In this document: one piece after another, positions 1 to 6,398 of the stretch
How the letters are laid out: every line of letters begins with the position of its first letter
Position numbering within the stretch: the stretch's first letter is position 1
Origin: Campylobacter sp.
Lineage (GTDB): Bacteria > Campylobacterota > Campylobacteria > Campylobacterales > Campylobacteraceae
Assembly: GCF_017646085.1 (NCBI RefSeq)
Contig: NZ_JAGCNF010000107.1
Coordinates: 1 to 42,280 of the forward strand
DNA: 42,280 bases
Direction of reading: 5' to 3'
Position numbers and translations under genes: made by a program
The notes under the pieces: generated by a model
Database searches by the model: none
What the model saw: only the letters and a program-made list of their open reading frames with translations
What the model was told of the DNA's origin: nothing

Positions 1-94
1 ATATAGCAGCAATCAATCAAATTTAGATCAAAGATCAATCACAAAAGATTGTCACATTGATAATTTAACTCTTAATAACGATTATGGTAAGCGT

Positions 95-1372
95 ATGCAC
101 GCACTTATATCAAGATTATATAAAATTCCACGAAGTATCACAGGAAAGGGCTTTAGGGATAGTCTTGATATTATTGATGAGAGTGTTGGAGGTATTTTAG
201 AGCGATTTAGTATCCCAAGCGGTACGCAGGTTTATGATTGGAGAGTTCCGCCTGAATGGGTGATAAATGATGGTTATATCATAACGCCAGATGGTGATAA
301 AATTTGCGAATTTAAAAAGCATAATCTACATATTTTAAACTATTCAGCACCAATTGATATGCGTCTAAGCCTAGATGAGTTAAAGCAGCATATCTATACA
401 ATCCCTCATATGCCAACTGCTATTCCATATGTAACTAGCTATTATGAGCGTAGATGGGGATTTTGTATGTCTGATGAGCAGCTTGGTAGTCTAAAAGATG
501 GTGAGTATCACGCATTTATAGATAGCAAATTTAAAGAAGATGGTGAGCTAAATTACGCTCAAATCATTATCCCATCGACGATTAAAAATGATAAAGAGAT
601 ATTAATCTCAGCCTATTTATGCCATCCACAAATGGCAAATAACGAACTAAGCGGTCCGGCAGTTTGGTGCGAGCTGGTGAAATTTGTTAAAAATCTAAAA
701 CATCGTAGATATAATTATAGATTTGTCATAGCGCCTGAGACGATTGGATCTATTTGCTACATTAATCGCAACTTTGAAACGCTCAAAAGCAAAGTAGTAG
801 CTGGTTTTGTGCTTAGCTGCATTGGTGATGATAGAGATTATAGCGTAGTTTTAAGCCCTGATGAGAATAGCCTAAGCGATATAGCTACGCTTCACACCAT
901 AAAGCATATAACAAATAATCCAAAAATTTACCCATTTTTATATCGTGGAAGCGATGAGAGACAGTATAATACTCCAAATTTAAATCTTGGTATTACGACA
1001 ATTTGTAGAAGTTTATTTGGCGAGTTTGATGAGTATCATACTAGTTTAGATGATTTAGATTTTGTAACACCTACTGGGCTTGAAGGCGGATTTAATTACG
1101 CTAGAAATTTGATTGAAAATCTAGAGATTAATACCAAATATCAGCTTGCAACCACTTGTGAGCCAAATTTAGGCTCTCGTGGGCTTATGAGTACGCTTAG
1201 TCGTAGTGGTATACACGATCATACTATCTTAAATTTCTTAGCCTATTGTAATGGCAAAAGAAGCGTTATAGAGATAGCAAATATTTTAGGCGTAGAGGCT
1301 AGGAGCTTAAAGCCTATAATAGACAAATTGCTTGAATTTAAACTAATAAGGGATATATGTGAAAGAGATTAA
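95..1372 (+). CDS. DUF4910 (DUF2172-type) aminopeptidase-like protein, 5' end possibly beyond the window
   Basis: The protein resembles the DUF4910 family, an M28-peptidase-like fold with a C-terminal winged helix. Visible marks are RSITGKGFRDSL near residue 13, CHPQMANNELSGP at 176-188, RGSDERQYNTP at 284-294, EYHTSLDDLDFV at 313-324 and a helical, winged-helix-like end from about 375. In C. jejuni the related Cj1295 lies in the flagellar glycosylation locus, is phase-variable and is linked to an acyl decoration of pseudaminic acid. The exact reaction is unknown; a hydrolase or transferase acting on a carrier-bound or sugar-bound acyl group is inference. The ATG at 95 has only a weak ribosome site, and the same frame is open without a stop to the left edge with no other usual start codon, so the true start may lie outside. 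The 3' end overlaps the ACP gene by 14 bases. Confidence 0.8.
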   Translation: MHALISRLYKIPRSITGKGFRDSLDIIDESVGGILERFSIPSGTQVYDWRVPPEWVINDGYIITPDGDKICEFKKHNLHILNYSAPIDMRLSLDELKQHIYTIPHMPTAIPYVTSYYERRWGFCMSDEQLGSLKDGEYHAFIDSKFKEDGELNYAQIIIPSTIKNDKEILISAYLCHPQMANNELSGPAVWCELVKFVKNLKHRRYNYRFVIAPETIGSICYINRNFETLKSKVVAGFVLSCIGDDRDYSVVLSPDENSLSDIATLHTIKHITNNPKIYPFLYRGSDERQYNTPNLNLGITTICRSLFGEFDEYHTSLDDLDFVTPTGLEGGFNYARNLIENLEINTKYQLATTCEPNLGSRGLMSTLSRSGIHDHTILNFLAYCNGKRSVIEIANILGVEARSLKPIIDKLLEFKLIRDICERD

Positions 1373-1586
1373 GGAGCTTTTTGTAGATATTGGTAAAGTA
1401 GATGTTGATGAGAGTTGTGCTCATTTATTAGCTAATGGTGTGATAGATAGCCTTGATATCATAGCTCTTGTAGGGGCCATAGAGAAAAAGTATGGCAAAA
1501 AATTAGATATTAAATATATCCAAGCTGAGAATTTTATCAATTTTGCTACACTTAAAGCGATGATTGATGAGTATTTAAAAGGATAG
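1359..1586 (+). CDS. Acyl carrier protein, first copy
   Basis: This is a 75-residue carrier protein. Ser31 in GVIDSLDI is the expected 4'-phosphopantetheine attachment site, and the length and four-helix pattern are standard. The start is GTG; AAGGG lies six bases upstream and the gene overlaps the end of the DUF4910 gene, so the two are probably translationally coupled. It is not the fatty-acid ACP context: its neighbours are a methyltransferase, AAC(3)-like acyltransferases and an adenylating enzyme, so a dedicated role in carrying an aminoacyl or acyl group for glycan tailoring is likely. Its N-terminus (KEIKELFVDIGK) closely matches the second ACP at 5281, which points to a paralogous pair. 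The substrate carried cannot be read from the sequence. Confidence 0.9.
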   Translation: MKEIKELFVDIGKVDVDESCAHLLANGVIDSLDIIALVGAIEKKYGKKLDIKYIQAENFINFATLKAMIDEYLKG

Positions 1587-1589
1587 ATA

Positions 1590-2261
1590 ATGGGATTTTC
1601 AAAAGAGTGGAATGAAATTTATATAAATAACCAGCAGCTTTCTATCTGGCCATGGGATGAGGTCATCGCACTAACACATAGAAATTTTAAACAAAAAGAT
1701 GGTATGGTAGTTTTAGAGCTTGGCTGTGGTGCTGGGGCAAATATACCATTTTTTGCTTCCATTGGTGCACAGTATTACGCTATCGAAGGAAGCGCTCATA
1801 TAGTAGAGCGTCTGCAAAATAGCTTTAAAAGTGATAAAATTCATATAATATGTGGAGATTTTACTAAGGATTTTGGATTTGAAGAGATTATTGGCAGAGT
1901 AGATTTAATCATAGATAGAAGTGCTGTTACACATAACTCTACAGAGTCTATTAAAAATGTAGTAAAACTAGCTAATCAATATCTAAAACCAGGCGGAAAA
2001 TATATGGCATTTGACTGGTTTGCTACTGATTGTGATACATATAAAAATGATGAAAAAATCAAAATCGATGATAATACCTTTGTATTTAATAGTGGGTATT
2101 TTGCAGGTCTTGGGAATGTGCATTTTTCAACTCCAGAGCATATTAAAGAGCTATTTGCCAAATTTAGCTTAGATTATTTAATCAATAATGTAAAAGAGCA
2201 GCTCCAACCAGAGCTAAAACGCAGCTCATCATATACATTTATAGCGACTAAACCACTATGA
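1590..2261 (+). CDS. Class I SAM-dependent methyltransferase
   Basis: This 223-residue cytosolic protein has the Rossmann-type SAM-binding motif LELGCGAG at residues 42-49 and a later LKPGGKYMAFDW segment typical of strands 4 and 5 of class I methyltransferases. It resembles the methyltransferase encoded near carrier proteins in the C. jejuni flagellar glycosylation locus (Cj1300 region, from memory). The acceptor is unknown; the amine or hydroxyl of a carrier-bound acyl group, or the sugar itself, are both possible. It starts three bases after the ACP stop and its own stop overlaps the next ATG as ATGA, so it belongs to the same translation-coupled operon. There is no signal peptide or membrane segment. 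Confidence 0.85.
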   Translation: MGFSKEWNEIYINNQQLSIWPWDEVIALTHRNFKQKDGMVVLELGCGAGANIPFFASIGAQYYAIEGSAHIVERLQNSFKSDKIHIICGDFTKDFGFEEIIGRVDLIIDRSAVTHNSTESIKNVVKLANQYLKPGGKYMAFDWFATDCDTYKNDEKIKIDDNTFVFNSGYFAGLGNVHFSTPEHIKELFAKFSLDYLINNVKEQLQPELKRSSSYTFIATKPL

Positions 2262-3064
2262 GTATAAAAGCTATAGAAGCATTTGCTAGTCTAGGAGTTA
2301 GCAAGGGTGATATACTTTATGTAGCTAGTGATGTTACAACATTTGTAATGGACGCTATGCAAAATGGTAAAAGTATAGATGAGTGTCTAGGCGAGTTGGT
2401 TGATGGCTTACAAGAGCTAGTAGGAGAGAGCGGGACGCTGATGTTTCCTATATATTCATGGGCGTTTAATAAGGGGCAAACCTTTGATATCCGCCATACA
2501 ACTGGATCGACTGGAGCGTTAGCTAACTGGATATTAAAAAACCGCCCCGAATTTAGCCGTACAGCTCACCCGATTTATTCATTAATGGTTTGGGGCAAGG
2601 ATGCTAAAATGCTTGCTAGCCTCAATAATATCAATGCCTTTGGGAGTTACTCGCCATTTGGTTATATGTATAAATTTGATGCGAAAATGGCTTTTTTTAA
2701 TGTAGCAATCAATATGGGAATTACATTTACACACTATGTAGAAGAGGCCTTGCAAGTGCCATATCGCTATTTTAAGCCTTTTACGGCTGGATATATTGAT
2801 GCTAATGGGGTAGAGACTAAGAGAACTTATGTGATGTATGTTCGTGCTGCTGAGGTAAATTCTAAAAAAAATATGCCAAATAGCTTTTATGAGAGTATTT
2901 TAAAGGAAGCTAAATTTGATAATTACTATATCAAATTACTTGGTTCTTGTGATACTTTTAGAATCACAGCTAATGATTTATTAAATAATGGCGGTAAAAA
3001 TCTTTATACATTTATTGATTATGAGCTTGATTGGAATAAGGGGGTATTTGCTAGTGAAAAATAA
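2258..3064 (+). CDS. AAC(3)-family N-acyltransferase, first copy
   Basis: The 268-residue protein belongs to the aminoglycoside 3-N-acetyltransferase (AAC(3)) fold. Support comes from GTLMFPIYSW near residue 60, RTAHPIYS at 101-108 and TFTHYVEE at 156-163; the last contains the His and acidic residues expected in the active site. Family members transfer acyl groups from CoA, and some related proteins in sugar pathways may take them from carrier proteins. Placement between a methyltransferase and an adenylating enzyme, with ACPs in the same operon, suggests an amino sugar as acceptor rather than an antibiotic. The start ATG overlaps the methyltransferase stop. Resistance to aminoglycosides should not be assumed from the family name. 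Confidence 0.85.
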   Translation: MSIKAIEAFASLGVSKGDILYVASDVTTFVMDAMQNGKSIDECLGELVDGLQELVGESGTLMFPIYSWAFNKGQTFDIRHTTGSTGALANWILKNRPEFSRTAHPIYSLMVWGKDAKMLASLNNINAFGSYSPFGYMYKFDAKMAFFNVAINMGITFTHYVEEALQVPYRYFKPFTAGYIDANGVETKRTYVMYVRAAEVNSKKNMPNSFYESILKEAKFDNYYIKLLGSCDTFRITANDLLNNGGKNLYTFIDYELDWNKGVFASEK

Positions 3065-3082
3065 GATATTTAAGGTGGCGTG

Positions 3083-4564
3083 ATGATTAGCAATATTTAT
3101 GAATTTCTAGATAAAAGTGTAGCAAAATATCCAAATAAAACACTATTTGTAAGTGGTAAGAATTGTATTAGTTATCTTGAATTTAGCCATAAAAGTAGCG
3201 CTTTGGCTAGCAAGATTTTAGAATTTGGGTTAAATAAAAAGCCAGTTTTAATAATCTTGCCAAAATCCATCGAAGCACTTATAGCAATGTTTGGCGTGGC
3301 TAGAAGTGGAAATTTTTATAGTATTATAGATGAGAAAATGCCATTTGAGCGAGTGCAAAAAATTATAAATATTTTAAAACCTGCACTTATTATCACAGCA
3401 AGAGATTTGGGTGCTAATAATTATGATATTCCAATGATTTATAGCGATGAATTTGATAGCTTTAAGCCAAATTTATCACTACTTAATAGAGTTGAGATTA
3501 TTGATACTGATTTGCTTTATGTGCTATTTACTAGCGGAAGCACAGGTGAGCCAAAAGGTGTGAGTATCAGCCATAAAAGTGTGATTGATTATACATTTTG
3601 GGTTAGCAAAACTTTTGATGTTGGAAGTGATGAAATATTAGTAAATCAAGCACCATTTTATTTTGATAACTCAATTTTAGATATCTTTACTGCGGTTAGA
3701 TGTGGAGCGACTTTACATCTTTTATCTACTTTTGAATTTGCCTTTCCAGCTAAAGTAGTGGAGTATTTAAAAACTCACGGTGTTACAATGATATTTTGGG
3801 TCCCTAGCGTACTGATATACTTTGCTAATACAGGAGCGTTAGAAAATCAAGAGCTAAAAACACTTAAAAAGGTGCTATTTTGCGGTGAGATAATGCCAAA
3901 TCGTCAGTTAAATATCTGGAGAAAAGCCTTGCCAAATGCGCTTTATGCTAATTTATATGGGCCAACTGAGATAACTGATGTGTGCTGCTATTATGTGTGT
4001 GATAGAGAATTTGGCGATGATGAGCTACTACCAATTGGCAAAGCGTGTAAAAATACACAAATTTTACTTTTTGATGAGGATAATAACCTTATTACTCAGC
4101 CATTTATCAAAGGTGAATTATGCGTGCGTGGTAGTAGTCTTAGCCTTGGGTATTATGGCAATAGGGCTAAGACTGAGCAAGTATTTATCCAAAATCCACT
4201 ACATAATAATTTCTACGACCCAATTTATAAAACTGGCGATATTGCAGCTTATAATGAGTATAATGAGTTAATATGCTATGGTAGGTTAGACTCTCAAATC
4301 AAGCTAAATGGTCATAGAATTGAGCTAGGCGAGATAGAAGCAGCGCTAAATTCACACCCGCAAATCAAGCGTTCAGCGTGTAAATTTACTGGTGAGAAAA
4401 TTGTAGCGTTTTATGAAGCTAGTAGAGATATAGATGAAATTAGAGAGTTTTTAAGTAAAAAAATTCAAGAGTATATGATCCCAAAAATATTTATAAGATT
4501 GGATAAATTTGCTCTAAATGCTAATGGCAAAATAGATAGAAAGGCGCTTGATGATAAGCTTTGA
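3083..4564 (+). CDS. DltA-like amino acid adenylation enzyme (amino acid:carrier protein ligase)
   Basis: This is a stand-alone adenylation domain of about 493 residues that would activate an amino acid with ATP and load it on an ACP. Core motifs are all present (numbering from the GTG at 3080): LFTSGSTGEPKGV 149-161, FYFDNS 193-198 whose Asp196 is the usual anchor for an alpha-amino group, NLYGPTE 291-297, YKTGDIA 383-389, GRLDSQIKLNGHRIELGEIE 401-420 and NANGKIDRKAL with the catalytic Lys484. The segment FCGEIMP (Cys268) matches the DltA segment that carries the cysteine linked to D-alanine preference. A small amino acid, perhaps alanine, is therefore the leading guess. ATG 3083 is preferred over GTG 3080 because AAGG sits seven bases before it. 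It overlaps the next gene by 14 bases. Confidence 0.9.
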   Translation: MISNIYEFLDKSVAKYPNKTLFVSGKNCISYLEFSHKSSALASKILEFGLNKKPVLIILPKSIEALIAMFGVARSGNFYSIIDEKMPFERVQKIINILKPALIITARDLGANNYDIPMIYSDEFDSFKPNLSLLNRVEIIDTDLLYVLFTSGSTGEPKGVSISHKSVIDYTFWVSKTFDVGSDEILVNQAPFYFDNSILDIFTAVRCGATLHLLSTFEFAFPAKVVEYLKTHGVTMIFWVPSVLIYFANTGALENQELKTLKKVLFCGEIMPNRQLNIWRKALPNALYANLYGPTEITDVCCYYVCDREFGDDELLPIGKACKNTQILLFDEDNNLITQPFIKGELCVRGSSLSLGYYGNRAKTEQVFIQNPLHNNFYDPIYKTGDIAAYNEYNELICYGRLDSQIKLNGHRIELGEIEAALNSHPQIKRSACKFTGEKIVAFYEASRDIDEIREFLSKKIQEYMIPKIFIRLDKFALNANGKIDRKALDDKL

Positions 4565-5279
4565 GAGTATTATAGTAATTGGTCAAGGAAAAGTAGCTAA
4601 AGAGTGCGCTAGAATCGCTGGAGATAAATTTGATAATGTTAAGCTTTTAGATGTTAATGAAATTTCAAATTTAGATGAGTATTTTAATTCCTTAAAAAGC
4701 CATCTAATAATTAGCGCAAATAATACCTATATATTTAAGCCCAGATGCGTAGAAAATAACGCTATAATCAACTATCACAACGCTTTGCTTCCTAATCACC
4801 GTGGAGTAAATGCTCATATTTGGGCGATATGGTGCGGTGATGAAAAAAGCGGAATTACATGGCATAAAGTCGATAATGGTATAGATAGCGGTGAGATACT
4901 TATCCAAAAAGAGATAGATATAGAAAATATGAGTGCTAAAGAGCTATTATTAGCTCAGCATATGTTAGCAATATCTAGCTTTAGTGAGTTAGTAGATGTA
5001 GATTTTGCTCCATTATGCCTGGTTGCAAATGACCCAAAAATCTCTCAAATGCATAAAAAATCAGAATTGCCAAATGGTGCTATATTAAATTTAGATTGGC
5101 AAAGCGATATGATAATGAGATTTTTGCGAGCATTTGACCTTGGTATTTTTGCTAATATCTCACGCCCAAGAGTAATGCACAAAGGTGAATTAGTAGAGAT
5201 TGACTGCTATGAAATAGACCCAACAGAGATAAAAATCACATTAAAAAATCAAGAAAATTTAATTATCAAAAAGGATTAA
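4551..5279 (+). CDS. Formyltransferase, methionyl-tRNA formyltransferase-like
   Basis: The 242-residue protein keeps the N-H-D catalytic set of the 10-formyltetrahydrofolate-dependent formyltransferases: Asn and His in INYHNALLPNHRG (about residues 74 and 76) and Asp in DNGIDSGEIL (about 112). It is shorter than the housekeeping Fmt at 23450 and lies in the carrier-protein operon, so it is more likely to formylate a sugar amine or a carrier-bound amino acid than Met-tRNA. The C-terminal part (RPRVMHKGELVEIDCYEID) looks like the small beta domain found after the catalytic domain. ATG 4551 is chosen over TTG 4548: AAGG lies six bases upstream and the start is inside the end of the adenylation gene, which indicates coupling. 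Confidence 0.85.
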   Translation: MISFESIIVIGQGKVAKECARIAGDKFDNVKLLDVNEISNLDEYFNSLKSHLIISANNTYIFKPRCVENNAIINYHNALLPNHRGVNAHIWAIWCGDEKSGITWHKVDNGIDSGEILIQKEIDIENMSAKELLLAQHMLAISSFSELVDVDFAPLCLVANDPKISQMHKKSELPNGAILNLDWQSDMIMRFLRAFDLGIFANISRPRVMHKGELVEIDCYEIDPTEIKITLKNQENLIIKKD

Positions 5280-5280
5280 A

Positions 5281-5505
5281 ATGCAAGAGATAAAAGAGTT
5301 ATTTGTAGCCATTGGCAAACCAAATGTAGATGAAAATATGCAAAATCTACTAAGTGATGGGATTATTGATAGTATGGATGTTATAATGCTTGTAGTTGAG
5401 ATAGAAAAGCGTTATAAAAAGCCGCTAAAATCTGAGTTTATTATCAATGAGTGCTTTGAGAGTTTTGAAGCGATTAGTGCAATGATAGATAAGGCAATGC
5501 AATAA
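5281..5505 (+). CDS. Acyl carrier protein, second copy
   Basis: This 74-residue carrier protein has Ser31 in GIIDSMDV as the phosphopantetheine site. Its beginning, QEIKELFVAIGK, closely matches the first ACP (KEIKELFVDIGK), while helices 2 to 4 have diverged, which fits a duplication followed by specialisation for different partners or acyl groups. It starts one base after the formyltransferase stop. Its TAA at 5503-5505 is followed at once by a C9 tract and then the second acyltransferase, so the ACP reading frame itself is not altered by changes in tract length. Which enzyme loads it is unknown; the adenylating enzyme of this operon is the obvious candidate. Confidence 0.9.
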   Translation: MQEIKELFVAIGKPNVDENMQNLLSDGIIDSMDVIMLVVEIEKRYKKPLKSEFIINECFESFEAISAMIDKAMQ

Positions 5506-5506
5506 A

Positions 5507-5515
5507 CCCCCCCCC
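5507..5515 (+). repeat. C9 homopolymer tract, putative slippage site
   Basis: Nine consecutive cytosines lie between the second ACP stop and the only plausible start of the next gene, TTG 5517. Poly-G/C runs of this length are the classical phase-variation elements of Campylobacter. No upstream in-frame ATG exists for eight, nine or ten cytosines: one frame is closed by the ACP stop and the others lack a usual start codon. The effect would therefore be on translation initiation or reinitiation spacing rather than a simple coding frameshift. Confidence 0.8.
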
Positions 5516-5516
5516 A

Positions 5517-6290
5517 TTGGCATTATTAGAATTTAATAGCAAAATTTATAGCTATGATGATCTGGTGCGCCGCTTAAGAGATATTGGTATAAAAGATGGC
5601 GATACTCTTTGTGTGCATACAGAGCTAATCACGCTAGGTAGGCCGCTAGTAGGCAAGGATGAGTTTTTAGGCTTAATTGTACGGGCGTTTTATGAGGTTA
5701 TAGGTAGGGCTGGGACATTGATTATGCCGACATTTACCTATAGCTTTTGTAAGAATCAAATTTATGATAAACGCCATTCTAGAAGCACAATGGGGCTATT
5801 GACTGAGTATTATCGTCATTGTGATGGTGTGGTGCGAACTGATGATCCGATATTTTCCTTTGCTATTAGTGGGGCAAATGCGAGTGAGTATCTAGGCCGT
5901 ACGCCAACATGCTTTAGCAAAGGTTGTGTATATGATAAGCTGCGTCAAAATGGTGGCAAGATCGTGCTATTTGGTCTTGAGCATTTAGGCTATACTTTTA
6001 CGCACTATTTAGAAGAACAAATCGGTGTTAGTTACCGCTATTTTAAGCGTTTTAGCGGTATGATGATAGATGAAAATGGCGTGCAAACTCAGCAAGAGAT
6101 TGATTATTATGTCAGATATCTAGACCGAACTTCAGAGATGTCAGTGCCTAAGCAAATAGAGATACTAAAGCGCTCAAATAACTTTAATCTAGCGCCATTT
6201 GGTGGGGCTATTATTGTAGCTATAGATGCTCAAAAATATTATGATGAGACATATAAGGCAATAATGGAGTCTGAGAGTAATATATTATAA
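5517..6290 (+). CDS. AAC(3)-family N-acyltransferase, second copy, behind a C9 tract
   Basis: The 257-residue protein is paralogous to the acyltransferase at 2258: GTLIMPTFTYSF near residue 66, RTDDPIFSF at 107-115 and TFTHYLEE at 160-167. The His of the RTxHP segment in the first copy is Asp here, which may reflect a subfamily with a different donor or acceptor. Similar proteins (Cj1296/Cj1297 in C. jejuni, from memory) lie in the flagellar glycosylation locus and vary by homopolymer slippage. The start is weak: TTG directly after CCCCCCCCCA, with no purine-rich ribosome site nearby, so expression probably depends on ribosomes ending at the ACP stop 11 bases upstream, or the gene may be in a low or OFF state here. 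It is the last gene of the operon and a terminator follows. Confidence 0.8.
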   Translation: MALLEFNSKIYSYDDLVRRLRDIGIKDGDTLCVHTELITLGRPLVGKDEFLGLIVRAFYEVIGRAGTLIMPTFTYSFCKNQIYDKRHSRSTMGLLTEYYRHCDGVVRTDDPIFSFAISGANASEYLGRTPTCFSKGCVYDKLRQNGGKIVLFGLEHLGYTFTHYLEEQIGVSYRYFKRFSGMMIDENGVQTQQEIDYYVRYLDRTSEMSVPKQIEILKRSNNFNLAPFGGAIIVAIDAQKYYDETYKAIMESESNIL

Positions 6291-6300
6291 CTATGAGAAT

Positions 6301-6340
6301 AAGGCGATTTAATAAAAACATCTGTTTATTAAATTGCCTT
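6301..6340 (+). terminator. Terminator hairpin of the carrier-protein operon
   Basis: A 16-base stem (AAGGCGATTTAATAAA pairing with TTTATTAAATTGCCTT, one G-T pair) encloses an eight-base loop just after the last acyltransferase gene. No strong T-run follows, but the long stem and its position between convergent genes support termination. Confidence 0.65.
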
Positions 6341-6354
6341 ATCTATGCTTATTA

Positions 6355-6384
6355 TTGCAATGACTAAAAGCTTAGCCATTGCAA
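6355..6384 (-). terminator. Hairpin between convergent operons, probably terminating the chemoreceptor gene
   Basis: TTGCAATGACTAA pairs with TTAGCCATTGCAA with one mismatch around an AAGC loop. It lies just past the 3' end of the minus-strand chemoreceptor gene and could act on both strands. Confidence 0.5.
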
Positions 6385-6398
6385 ATATTTAATTGAAT

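Noticed and set aside
2258-3064. Aminoglycoside resistance gene
   Set aside because: The AAC(3) fold is clear, but the ACP, adenylation and sugar gene context points to glycan tailoring, and related Campylobacter genes lie in glycosylation loci.
3978-4000. GT-rich stretch TGTGTGCTGCTATTATGTGTGT as a microsatellite
   Set aside because: It encodes normal residues of the adenylating enzyme and is too irregular to be a slippage repeat.
3978-4271. 97-residue open frame within the adenylation gene
   Set aside because: It lies fully inside a well-supported gene in another frame, lacks a ribosome site and has no recognisable domain.
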